Assembly (NCBI GenBank): GCA_002401365.1
Contig: NVSW01000058.1
Coordinates: forward strand, 1 to 17,982
DNA length: 17,982 nt
Reading direction: 5' to 3'
Source: Piscirickettsiaceae bacterium
Lineage (GTDB): Bacteria; Pseudomonadota; Gammaproteobacteria; Methylococcales; Cycloclasticaceae
Both the position numbers and the translations under genes were made by a program. The notes beneath the pieces are model-generated. The model was not told where the DNA came from and searched no databases. It was given only the letters and a program-made list of their open reading frames with translations. Positions 6,146-13,308 of the stretch are shown in pieces (the first letter of the stretch is position 1; every line of letters starts with the position of its first letter).

Positions 6146-6577
6146 GTGCATCGTATTCAACGTAGCGCCTTGGTTCGCCACTCAGCTTTAGATATGTATT
6201 CTCTGGTAAATGATGTGGCATCGTACCCTCAGTTTTTGAAGTGGTGTAGGAGTAGCAAAGTCATATCAGAATCGACGACTGAGATGACAGCGGAACTTGA
6301 AGTTGCCTGGAAGGTATTGCATAAGGTGTTCAGCACGCAGAACCAATTGATACTGGGTGAGAGCATACGACTTGAATTATTGGATGGTCCATTTGAGTCT
6401 ATGCATGGCGAGTGGAACTTTAAACATTTACGAGACGATGCCTGTAAAATTACGATGGAAATAGATTTTGAGTTTAAAAATTCAATCAGCAATATGGTTT
6501 TTTCAGCTATTTTTAGCCAAATATGTGGCTCTCTAATGGATTCATTTATTAAACGAGCAGATGAGATTTATGGGTAA
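6146..6577 (+). CDS. ratA: RatA/Coq10-like START-domain protein (ubiquinone-binding / ribosome association toxin family)
   Basis: 143 residues of the polyketide-cyclase/START fold. The family opening is clear (HRIQRSALVRHSALDMYSLVNDVASYPQFL over residues 2-31), as is the middle part (LDGPFESMHGEWNF). E. coli RatA was reported to block 70S ribosome formation, while homologues are annotated as coenzyme Q-binding Coq10-like proteins; which role applies here cannot be settled from sequence. It starts with GTG two bases after the symporter stop and overlaps the next gene, so it is translationally coupled on both sides. Placement next to rnfH/ratB and near smpB is the conserved gammaproteobacterial neighbourhood. 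Confidence 0.9.
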   Translation: MHRIQRSALVRHSALDMYSLVNDVASYPQFLKWCRSSKVISESTTEMTAELEVAWKVLHKVFSTQNQLILGESIRLELLDGPFESMHGEWNFKHLRDDACKITMEIDFEFKNSISNMVFSAIFSQICGSLMDSFIKRADEIYG

Positions 6578-6878
6578 CGTTGAAGTGGCGTACGCGACGC
6601 CTAAAAAGCAAGTAATTTTAGTGGTGCCATTCAAAACAGGCATGACTGTTGAAACCGCCATACGTGCATCGGAAATATTGCAGCAGTTTGCCGATATTGA
6701 TTTATCAAGCAACAAGGTAGGTATTTTTAGCAAACCATGCAAATTGGATACATTAGTAAGAGAGGGGGATCGAGTGGAAATTTATCGGCCACTGATTGCA
6801 GACCCAAAAGAAATAAGACGGCAGCGCGCAGAAGCAGGAAAGGTCACTAAGAAGGGCGCGAAGTCTGCAAATAAATAA
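6570..6878 (+). CDS. ratB: RnfH / RatB family ubiquitin-fold protein
   Basis: About 102 residues from ATG 6570, which is preferred over ATG 6561 because homologues start close to the (V)EVAYA strand. The family signature is clear: VEVAYATPKKQ, AIRASEIL, DIDLSSNKVGIFSKP and DRVEIYRPLIADPKE-RRQRAE, which closely resembles E. coli RatB. It is a beta-grasp protein co-transcribed with ratA; despite the pairing, an antitoxin role for RatB is not established, and the RnfH name comes from its occasional linkage to rnf genes. It overlaps the ratA 3' end. The tail KVTKKGAKSANK is basic and probably disordered. Confidence 0.92.
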   Translation: MGNVEVAYATPKKQVILVVPFKTGMTVETAIRASEILQQFADIDLSSNKVGIFSKPCKLDTLVREGDRVEIYRPLIADPKEIRRQRAEAGKVTKKGAKSANK

Positions 6879-6885
6879 ATTGAAC

Positions 6886-6913
6886 TTGAATAAATAGGGA
6901 AATAGATTATATT
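6886..6913 (+). promoter_or_regulatory. Promoter of the leuA leader/leuA transcript
   Basis: TTGAAT (6886-6891) and TATATT (6908-6913) are separated by 16 bp, matching the sigma-70 consensus at 4/6 and 5/6 positions. Transcription would begin near 6919-6921, about 200 bases before leuA, giving a long leader. It follows the ratB stop by only 8 bp. Confidence 0.55.
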
Positions 6914-6920
6914 ATTGAGT

Positions 6921-7031
6921 ATGGAATTCAAATACGCACAGGCTGAATACAACAGCACCTTAGGTGAGGCGTTTCCATGTTCCTTTATAATTGACCTCCT
7001 TCTGAGTGATCTGCTGCCGCACTGCGGCTAA
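6921..7031 (+). CDS. Candidate leucine leader peptide (attenuator) upstream of leuA
   Basis: A 36-codon frame starts at ATG 6921 and ends at TAA 7029-7031. Near its end come codons for DLLLSDLL: CTC CTT CTG AGT GAT CTG CTG, five leucine codons in seven, followed by PHCG. A leucine-codon cluster in the transcribed leader of leuA is what a leucine-sensing attenuator peptide (leuL type) looks like. G+C-rich pairing is available just after it: GCCGC-ACT-GCGGC at 7016-7028 overlaps the last codons, and an A/T hairpin TTATTGT-CATT-ACAATAA lies at 7081-7098. A classical terminator stem with a T-run was not found, so the mechanism is open. The ATG lies almost at the predicted transcription start, so translation would be near leaderless, or initiation occurs elsewhere in frame. 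Confidence 0.45.
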   Translation: MEFKYAQAEYNSTLGEAFPCSFIIDLLLSDLLPHCG

Positions 7032-7080
7032 CGATAATACCTGGCGAGGTGAAACGTGATTACCCAAAGAGTTAACGTAT

Positions 7081-7098
7081 TTATTGTCATTACAATAA
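7081..7098 (+). promoter_or_regulatory. Hairpin immediately upstream of the leuA ribosome binding site
   Basis: TTATTGT and ACAATAA form a 7-bp perfect stem around CATT. It ends 8 bases before GGAG (7107-7110), the leuA Shine-Dalgarno. It is A/T-rich and has no T-run, so it is not a terminator; it could be part of the leader folding that controls leuA. Confidence 0.35.
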
Positions 7099-7117
7099 TG
7101 GCATGTGGAGTTCAGAA

Positions 7118-8671
7118 ATGAGTAAAGAAAAATTAATAATATTTGATACAACCTTGCGTGATGGTGAGCAAAGCCCAGGTGCGTCGATGACGGCTGAGGA
7201 AAAGTTACGTATTGCCAAAGCGTTGGAAAAAATGAAGGTCGATATCATTGAAGCCGGGTTCCCTATTTCCAGTGAAGGTGATTTTTTAGCAGTACAAGGA
7301 ATAGCAAGAGCCGTGAAAGACAGTGTGGTGTGTGGTTTGGCGCGGGCAAGTGCATTAGACATTAATAGAGCGGGTGATGCGCTTAAAGACGCGAATGCGT
7401 CGCGTATTCATACGTTTATAGCCACGTCTCCTTTGCATATGCGTGAAAAATTACAATTAACACCGGACCAAGTTCTTGAGCAAGCAATTAAGGCGGTAAC
7501 GTTAGCGAGAAATTTCACTGATGATGTGGAATTTTCACCTGAAGATGCTGGCCGTTCGGAGCTAGACTTTTTATGCAGGGTGATTGAGGCAGCGATTAAA
7601 GCAGGTGCAACGACAATTAATATTCCTGATACGGTCGGCTATAATTTGCCGCAGCAATACGGTGAGACCATACGCCAACTTATGGAACGAGTACCCAATG
7701 CTGACAAGGCTGTTTTTTCTACGCATTGTCATAATGACTTGGGTTTAGCGGTAGCAAACTCTTTGGCGGGTGTTATGAGCGGTGCAAGGCAGGTTGAATG
7801 TTCAATTAATGGTATGGGTGAGCGTGCCGGTAATGCTGCATTAGAAGAAATTGTGATGGCCGTACGCACACGACAAGATATGATGCCGTGTGATGTAAGG
7901 GTAGATACCACTCAGATAATGACGTGCTCAAGGTTAGTATCTGGAATAACGGGTTTTGCTGTTCAACCTAATAAAGCAATCGTAGGTGCGAACGCATTTG
8001 CGCATGAATCAGGCATACACCAAGATGGTGTGTTGAAAGCACGTGAAACATACGAAATTATGCGTGCTGAAGATGTCGGCTTAAGCTCAAATAGAATAGT
8101 GCTTGGTAAATTGTCTGGGCGTAGCGCGTTTAAAGATCGCTTAGAAACATTAAATATTAGTATTGATAGTGAAGAAGAGTTAAATAACGCGTTTAGACGG
8201 TTTAAAGATTTAGCAGATAAAAAGTCAGAAATTTTTGATGAAGATATTCATGCTTTAGTGTCTGATTTTAAAATGGAAGAAAGCTTTGCTGAAGCGATCA
8301 AATTGATTTCACTTAAGGCATGTTCTGAAACGGGAGAAGTGCCGCAAGCGAGTATTACCTTGTTGATTGATGACGAAGAAAAATCGGCATCATCTGAAGG
8401 CGGTGGTTTGGTTGATGCAACGTTTAGGGCGATTGAAAAGATCGTGTCAAGCGATGCTGATTTGCAGCTGTATGCTGTTAGCAATGTCACTAAAGGAACT
8501 GATTCACTTGGTGAAGTGGCGGTTAGATTAGAAAAGGGTGGCAGGATTGTTAATGGGCAAGGGTCTGATACAGATATAGTTATTGCCTCAGCAAAATCAT
8601 ATGTTAATGCACTTAATAAATTATTTAATCCCGGTAAACGTATTCACCCGCAAGCGTTTGATGGTGTGTAG
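7118..8671 (+). CDS. leuA: 2-isopropylmalate synthase
   Basis: 517 residues from ATG 7118, which has GGAG seven bases upstream; the ATG at 7103 would add an unneeded MWSSE. It catalyses the first committed step of leucine biosynthesis, condensing acetyl-CoA with 2-oxoisovalerate. The TIM-barrel domain shows FDTTLRDGEQSPG (residues 9-21), the metal ligands Asp10, His203 and His205 in STHCHNDLG, and the GMGERAGN loop. HESGIHQDGVLK marks the subdomain linker. The C-terminal allosteric domain, with DDEEKSASSEGGGLVDA, binds leucine for feedback inhibition. The gene appears to have its own promoter, a leucine-rich leader peptide and a strong terminator; leuBCD are not in the window. Confidence 0.98.
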   Translation: MSKEKLIIFDTTLRDGEQSPGASMTAEEKLRIAKALEKMKVDIIEAGFPISSEGDFLAVQGIARAVKDSVVCGLARASALDINRAGDALKDANASRIHTFIATSPLHMREKLQLTPDQVLEQAIKAVTLARNFTDDVEFSPEDAGRSELDFLCRVIEAAIKAGATTINIPDTVGYNLPQQYGETIRQLMERVPNADKAVFSTHCHNDLGLAVANSLAGVMSGARQVECSINGMGERAGNAALEEIVMAVRTRQDMMPCDVRVDTTQIMTCSRLVSGITGFAVQPNKAIVGANAFAHESGIHQDGVLKARETYEIMRAEDVGLSSNRIVLGKLSGRSAFKDRLETLNISIDSEEELNNAFRRFKDLADKKSEIFDEDIHALVSDFKMEESFAEAIKLISLKACSETGEVPQASITLLIDDEEKSASSEGGGLVDATFRAIEKIVSSDADLQLYAVSNVTKGTDSLGEVAVRLEKGGRIVNGQGSDTDIVIASAKSYVNALNKLFNPGKRIHPQAFDGV

Positions 8672-8697
8672 CCATAGTTGCTAAGTTGAAATACTGA

Positions 8698-8723
8698 AGC
8701 CCAGCAAATTGCTGGGCTTTTTT
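8698..8723 (+). terminator. Rho-independent terminator of leuA
   Basis: AGCCCAGCA (8698-8706), loop AAT, TGCTGGGCT (8710-8718): a perfect 9-bp stem followed by six T residues (8718-8723), 26 bp after the leuA stop. The T-run abuts the stop codon of the converging thioesterase gene. Confidence 0.93.
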
Positions 8724-9171
8724 AGTCAATAGGGTCGTTTTTGGAGAGTAGAAAATGGGCCCTAGCCAACGCAATAGGCTTATCGGAGTCATCTTGCCAT
8801 GCGCGAATATTACACAAAGCGACCCTTCGGCCTAAGCGAATAATGTCGCAATGAGAGTACGTAGTCGCGGCTTGGCCTGGTCGTAGGTAATCGATAGAAA
8901 AATCGATTATTTTCGGCATCCTATTAAGTTCAACTTCCCACAATAAATGAAATAGAGCGGCGTTTTCCATAAACCCAGCAATGACACCACCGTGTAAAGC
9001 GGGTATGGCAGGGTTGCCGATATTACTTTGCCTAAAATTTAGGCTTGAAACAAGGTGGTTGCCCGCCATGCCTGTTTCAACGCCGATAGATTTTGCGTAT
9101 GGAATTAAATCAACGACGGCGCCATAGTCATGGCGCGATTTAAGTTCTTCGATGGTGTTAAAAAGCTGCAT
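8722..9171 (-). CDS. Hotdog-fold thioesterase, PaaI family (second gene of the bamE operon pair)
   Basis: 149 residues. The hotdog signature is ALHGGVIAGFMENAALF (residues 58-74), with His60-Gly61-Gly62 and Glu69 as the likely catalytic acid at the start of the central helix; strand segments follow (IIDFSIDYLRPG, LGRRVALCNIRAWQ). Members hydrolyse acyl-CoA or acyl-ACP thioesters; the substrate is unknown. Its ATG directly abuts the TAA of the upstream thioesterase gene (no gap), so the two are co-translated, probably as partners or paralogues with different substrates. The stop is at the T-run of the converging leuA terminator. Confidence 0.85.
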   Translation of the reverse strand: MQLFNTIEELKSRHDYGAVVDLIPYAKSIGVETGMAGNHLVSSLNFRQSNIGNPAIPALHGGVIAGFMENAALFHLLWEVELNRMPKIIDFSIDYLRPGQAATTYSHCDIIRLGRRVALCNIRAWQDDSDKPIALARAHFLLSKNDPID

Positions 9172-9600
9172 TTAATTAATTGGGAATTCCTTGTTTGAAC
9201 GCATGAATGTGCCCATAGCGGTGGCAACAGGATTGTTAATATCATCTGTAAAGACGGTGGCACGTACAAAAGCAATGGTATGGGTTAGTTTGTAACATTG
9301 GGCGTAGGCGCTAACGTCTTCGCCTGACGTTGCCGAACGCATGTAGTCAACTCTTAGGTCTAACGTAGCTAGGGCTCGTAAGCTGTTTTGTAGTTGAAAA
9401 ATGGCGCCACCACAGGCGGTATCAATTAACGTGGTAATCGCGCCGCTGTGTATTAACCGGTCGAAGGGGTCGCCAATAATATTCTCTGAAAATGGCAGGA
9501 CTAGTGTTACCGCATTATTGTCAGATGAAATAAGTTTTAAGTTGAGCTTTTTAGCATGTGGTGTCTGATTTATTTTATCCAAATAGGGGTTGGAAGCCAT
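9172..9600 (-). CDS. Hotdog-fold thioesterase, PaaI family (first gene of the pair)
   Basis: 142 residues with the hotdog motif LIHSGAITTLIDTACGGAIF over residues 49-68: His51-Ser52-Gly53 and Asp60, the Asp-type active-site acid of the PaaI group, in contrast to Glu69 in its neighbour. Strands LRALATLDLRVDYMR and YKLTHTIAFVRATVF follow. The ATG lies two bases after the bamE TAA, without its own clear Shine-Dalgarno, so it depends on bamE translation. Its function is unknown; a role in lipid or acyl-CoA turnover is plausible but not shown by sequence. Confidence 0.85.
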   Translation of the reverse strand: MASNPYLDKINQTPHAKKLNLKLISSDNNAVTLVLPFSENIIGDPFDRLIHSGAITTLIDTACGGAIFQLQNSLRALATLDLRVDYMRSATSGEDVSAYAQCYKLTHTIAFVRATVFTDDINNPVATAMGTFMRSNKEFPIN

Positions 9601-9602
9601 GG

Positions 9603-10097
9603 TTATATTTTTTCGTCATACTCGATGCCGATAGCGTGCAAAGCTCTTTCAAAAATGCCTTTTTCTTTTACTTCTCTTTTCGGCACATCTACCACTTCTG
9701 TATTAATCGTCATGGGTTTATATTCATTACTAGGTTTAAAGTTTCCCGTCAGAGAAACCAGCTTTTTGTCTTTAAAAAATACGGTTAAACGTTCTTGTTT
9801 AGTTTGCTTGCCAGCAGTTTTCATATTATAAAAATAATCCCAGCGATCTTTATGGAAAGGGTCGGCTATTAAAGGCGTGCCAAGTAGAAATTTAACCTGC
9901 CGTTTATCCATTCCTGGGCGTAATTGATCGATCAGTTCTTGAGTAATAACGTTACCTTGGCGAACGTTGATTTTGTATACACCTGGCAGGTTATCAGCCA
10001 CTGAATGTATCTTGTCGTTTAAAGACTCCGTCGTAGAGCAGGCGAGTAATAAACTGCTAGAAATGAATATCAATAGAATAATGAGAAGCTTTCGCAT
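9603..10097 (-). CDS. bamE: Outer membrane assembly lipoprotein BamE (SmpA/OmlA)
   Basis: 164 residues. The N-terminus is a lipoprotein signal: positively charged MRK, hydrophobic stretch, lipobox LLAC with Cys20 as the lipidation site. The mature part carries the SmpA/OmlA core: VYKINVRQGNVITQELIDQL, then LRPGMDKRQVKFLLGTPLI and DRWDYFYN. BamE is a small periplasm-facing lipoprotein of the BAM complex, which folds beta-barrel proteins into the outer membrane. The C-terminal ~45 residues extend beyond the E. coli protein (113 residues). It is divergent from fur, the usual arrangement in gammaproteobacteria, and is the first gene of a tight operon with two thioesterases. Confidence 0.95.
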   Translation of the reverse strand: MRKLLIILLIFISSSLLLACSTTESLNDKIHSVADNLPGVYKINVRQGNVITQELIDQLRPGMDKRQVKFLLGTPLIADPFHKDRWDYFYNMKTAGKQTKQERLTVFFKDKKLVSLTGNFKPSNEYKPMTINTEVVDVPKREVKEKGIFERALHAIGIEYDEKI

Positions 10098-10127
10098 TTA
10101 GGTTCTTCTGTGTATGATTAAGAATCT

Positions 10128-10145
10128 GAGATGATACATTATCTC
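10128..10145. promoter_or_regulatory. Imperfect inverted repeat between bamE and fur, possible Fur box
   Basis: GAGATGATACATTATCTC: the outer GAGAT/ATCTC pair perfectly, and the inner GATGAT-AC-ATTATC resembles the Fur core GATAAT-N-ATTATC with one mismatch and a one-base-longer spacer. It is 31 bp upstream of the divergent bamE start and 33 bp upstream of fur, so it could serve Fur autoregulation. The match is partial. Confidence 0.35.
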
Positions 10146-10177
10146 GTTATTTTATCCACATTAAATTTGAGGTAGAA

Positions 10178-10588
10178 ATGGAGTCCAAAGATATACGCTC
10201 TGCTGGTTTGAAGGTTACTTTACCGCGTTTGAAAATCCTCAACATGCTCGAGAGTAGTGGCAACAGACACTTGTCTGCAGAAAACATGTATAAGGCTTTA
10301 TTAGAAGAAGGTGAAGAAATAGGGTTGGCGACAGTGTACCGTGTTTTGACCCAGTTTGAGAGTGCAGGGTTGGTCAAACGACACCACTTTGAGGGCGGAA
10401 ATTCTGTTTTTGAATTAAGCCAAGGTGAGCATCATGATCACATTCTATGCGTTAAGTGTGGCCGTGTTGATGAGTTTTATGATGAAATTATCGAGCAAAG
10501 ACAAACATTGGTTGCAAAAGCGAAAGGCTACCAAATGACAGATCATAGCTTGTATATTTACGGTATTTGTTCAGCCTGCGTTAACTAG
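10178..10588 (+). CDS. fur: Ferric uptake regulator Fur
   Basis: 136 residues; GAGG (10169-10173 region) precedes the ATG. The N-terminal winged helix includes GLATVYRVLTQFESAGLV (residues 49-66). The metal-sensing domain has HHFEGGNSVFEL (69-80) and HHDHILCVKCGRVDEF (85-100), with His85, His86, His88 and the structural zinc pair Cys91/Cys94, plus a second pair Cys131/Cys134 at the C-terminus. Fur represses iron-uptake genes when loaded with Fe2+. It is transcribed away from bamE and ends convergently with recN, overlapping it by 8 bp. Confidence 0.97.
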   Translation: MESKDIRSAGLKVTLPRLKILNMLESSGNRHLSAENMYKALLEEGEEIGLATVYRVLTQFESAGLVKRHHFEGGNSVFELSQGEHHDHILCVKCGRVDEFYDEIIEQRQTLVAKAKGYQMTDHSLYIYGICSACVN

Positions 10589-12248
10589 CTTTTTCAACCA
10601 TTTCTTGCGCATGGGCGATTGTTTTGTCGGACATATCTACGCCGCCCAACATACGAGCAATCTCATGAATGCGTTGTTTTTTATCAAGGGGTAGCACGAC
10701 TGTTTGCGTTTGCCCATTATGCTTTGATTTTTTAACAAATAGATGTGTTTGGCCCTGTGCTGCTACTTGCGGTAAGTGTGTTACACATAAAATTTGTCGA
10801 TTTTGTGCAAGTTGTCTTAGCTTTATGCCAACGGTTTCTGCAACACCGCCACCAATACCTGCATCAACTTCATCAAACACAAGTGTAGGCGTTATGTTGG
10901 CCTGGGTGGCAACAACTTGGATGGCTAAGCTGATTCTCGAAAGCTCGCCGCCGGAAGCAACTTTGTTAATTGGCATAGCGGGCATGCCAGGGTTGGTTGT
11001 CACCATAAATTGGATGCTATCAAGACCATTTTCTTGAGGTTTGCTGTGCTCGTTATAGTCAACGATAATGGAAAATTGGCCATCGGGTAGGCCGAGGGTT
11101 TTTAATGTTTTGGTTATTTTCTGATCGAGCTTATGTGCTTGCTCGAGGCGCAATTTAGACAGTATTTGTGCCTTTTCGTAATAGCTGGCTTCGGTTTCGG
11201 CGATTTCCGTGGCTAGCTGCTTTAAACGTTCGTCTTTGTTTTCAAGGGTATCAAGTTGGTTCTCTAAGGCGGTTAATTTTTCAGCTAATTGATGTGGCTC
11301 AACAGAGAGTTTTCTTGCTAGCTCATGTGCTTTACTTAGTTGTTGATCTAATAGTTCGAGTTGCTCGGGGTCTGCAGATTGTTTATCAAGCTTCTGTCGG
11401 AGTTCACGACTGGCTTCTTGAATTTGAATTAAACTTTCATTAATTTGCGTAGCAGTGTCACGAAAATCATTGGATAATTCAGCTAATGTTACCAGTACTT
11501 GATGGCTGTGGCTGAGTTGAGTGTGAATTGAGTTAGCATCACTTTCGTATAATGTACTGGCTTGGCTTTCTCCTAACTCAATGATGTCGTGCATATTAGA
11601 AAGGCGTGTGTGTTCCGCGACGACATTATCATAAGAAAAGCTAGTCACATCTGCTTGTTGTAATTCTTCTATTTGATATTTTAGTAATTGTTTTTCACTG
11701 TTATTATCTTCATTGCCGTGAGTTAAATTAAGTAACTCGTCTGATAACTCTCGCCATTGTTGATAGGCAATACGACAATTTTTTAGTGCTATGGTTGAGG
11801 GGCACGAGTCATCTAATAACTGGCATTGTTTTGTTGCGTGTAATAAGTCTAAATGTGCGTGTTGACCATGAATGCTGACAAGTAGCTGGGACAATGTTTG
11901 CAATGATTTTAAATTAACAGAAACGCCGTTAATAAAAGCACGAGAGCGACCATCGTTGCTAACTGTTCGACGGATTAAACATTCGTTATGATCAATGTCG
12001 TTTTCTTGTAACCAATTTTGGGCATTCGTCAGACGGTCGATATTAAACTCTAGAGTAATATCTGCTCTGTCAACGCCTGGGCGCAATAATCCTGAATCCG
12101 CTCGTTCTCCTAAGCAAAGTTTCATTGCTGTTAGAAGGATGGATTTCCCAGCACCCGTTTCACCGGTAAGGGTGGTTAAACCATTAGTGAACTCTAGGTC
12201 TAATGAGTCAACAACAGCCAGTCCTTTTATATTAATAGATGTCAACAT
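10581..12248 (-). CDS. recN: DNA repair ATPase RecN
   Basis: 555 residues, normal length for this SMC-like protein. The N-terminal ATPase half begins MLTSINIKGLAVVDSLDLEF and contains Walker A GETGAGKS (29-36). The middle (~150-370) is rich in Leu, Gln and charged residues, as in the coiled coil. The C-terminal half has the ABC signature SGGELSRISLAI and Walker B LVFDEVDAGIGG, then CVTHLPQVAA. RecN acts in double-strand break repair and chromosome cohesion and is SOS-induced in E. coli; no clear LexA box was seen in the 12-bp gap after nadK, so it is probably expressed from the nadK promoter or from within nadK. Its stop overlaps the end of fur on the other strand. Confidence 0.97.
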   Translation of the reverse strand: MLTSINIKGLAVVDSLDLEFTNGLTTLTGETGAGKSILLTAMKLCLGERADSGLLRPGVDRADITLEFNIDRLTNAQNWLQENDIDHNECLIRRTVSNDGRSRAFINGVSVNLKSLQTLSQLLVSIHGQHAHLDLLHATKQCQLLDDSCPSTIALKNCRIAYQQWRELSDELLNLTHGNEDNNSEKQLLKYQIEELQQADVTSFSYDNVVAEHTRLSNMHDIIELGESQASTLYESDANSIHTQLSHSHQVLVTLAELSNDFRDTATQINESLIQIQEASRELRQKLDKQSADPEQLELLDQQLSKAHELARKLSVEPHQLAEKLTALENQLDTLENKDERLKQLATEIAETEASYYEKAQILSKLRLEQAHKLDQKITKTLKTLGLPDGQFSIIVDYNEHSKPQENGLDSIQFMVTTNPGMPAMPINKVASGGELSRISLAIQVVATQANITPTLVFDEVDAGIGGGVAETVGIKLRQLAQNRQILCVTHLPQVAAQGQTHLFVKKSKHNGQTQTVVLPLDKKQRIHEIARMLGGVDMSDKTIAHAQEMVEKAS

Positions 12249-12260
12249 AACGGGGTGTGT

Positions 12261-13139
12261 TTAAGGCGTACGGCTCCAATTTAGTTTGACCCGTAATATA
12301 TCAAAAAAGTCGTGATCAATAGGGTGCAGTAAGCGAATTTTTTTATGGTGTTGATTAATGCGAATCTGGTCACCTTCTGAAATAACAGGGAGGATGACGT
12401 TATCACACGTTAACTGGGCTTGGTGCTTGTCGCGTTGGCTAAAATTAATGCTGATAATACTTTTCCCATCCACAACGATGGGGCGGTTGCTCAGCGTGTG
12501 AGGGTTGATGGGTACTAACACGATAGCATCTAGCGAGGGGTCCATTAGTGGACCGCTACAGGATAAGGCATACGCAGTTGAACCAGTTGGTGTTGCGACA
12601 ATTAAGCCGTCAGATCGTTGAGAGTTTAAAAAACGATCATTTATATAGGTTTCAATCTCAATTAAGTTGGGTGAATTTAGGCGGTGTAATGCAACTTCAT
12701 TGAAGGCGGTTTGTTCATGGGTTACTTTGTTGTCTCGAATAATTTGTGCGTTCAAAATGACACGGTCTTCAGCGTGGTAGTTGCCCGCAAGAATATCTTT
12801 AATTTTTGTATTCATATCTTCTGGTGAAATATCAACCAGAAACCCAAGTCGTCCCAAATTTATCCCCAGCAATGGGATGTTCTCATTAACCAGTGCACGC
12901 GCGGCTGACAAAAGTGTGCCGTCACCACCTATAGACATAATCAAGTCGCAATGCTTTGCTATGGAGTCAATGCCAATAACGCGATCAGAAACAATGTGCA
13001 CATGAGACGCCGTTTCAGGGTCAGCATAAATATTAAGACCAAGGTCGGTTAATAAAGCGCATAGTAACTTTACGGTATCTGAAATATCCGTGGCATCGGG
13101 CTTACTTATTAGACCTATGTTTTTAAATGATGTATTCAT
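12261..13139 (-). CDS. nadK: NAD kinase
   Basis: 292 residues, like E. coli NadK. It shows the diagnostic GGDGT (71-75), the FNE motif (Asn147-Glu148) and SDGLIVATPTGSTAY (176-190), which bind NAD and ATP. It phosphorylates NAD to NADP in the cytoplasm. The start is well defined: AAGGAG four bases upstream of ATG (minus strand). It is 12 bp upstream of recN, a common gammaproteobacterial pair, and divergent from hrcA across a 169-bp gap. That gap carries a good -10 (TATAAT on the minus strand near 13243) but no convincing -35. Confidence 0.97.
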   Translation of the reverse strand: MNTSFKNIGLISKPDATDISDTVKLLCALLTDLGLNIYADPETASHVHIVSDRVIGIDSIAKHCDLIMSIGGDGTLLSAARALVNENIPLLGINLGRLGFLVDISPEDMNTKIKDILAGNYHAEDRVILNAQIIRDNKVTHEQTAFNEVALHRLNSPNLIEIETYINDRFLNSQRSDGLIVATPTGSTAYALSCSGPLMDPSLDAIVLVPINPHTLSNRPIVVDGKSIISINFSQRDKHQAQLTCDNVILPVISEGDQIRINQHHKKIRLLHPIDHDFFDILRVKLNWSRTP

Positions 13140-13308
13140 ATAACTCCTTTATAAGGCGAAAAGTTACCATGAAGTGGAGGTGGTTGCATTTAAAAATTGA
13201 TTATTTTTTGTTTGTGCTAAAAATTGTTAGTATCGGTTATTATATGAACACAGGTTGTCATTGATGCACAATGGCTCGGATAACTAAATTTAACGATATT
13301 GTATAGAC

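Noticed and set aside
13194..13234. CIRCE operator before hrcA
   Set aside because: Only GTGCTAA (13214-13220) and TTAGTATC (13227-13234) resemble half-sites, in the wrong relative orientation and spacing; not an inverted repeat of the CIRCE form.
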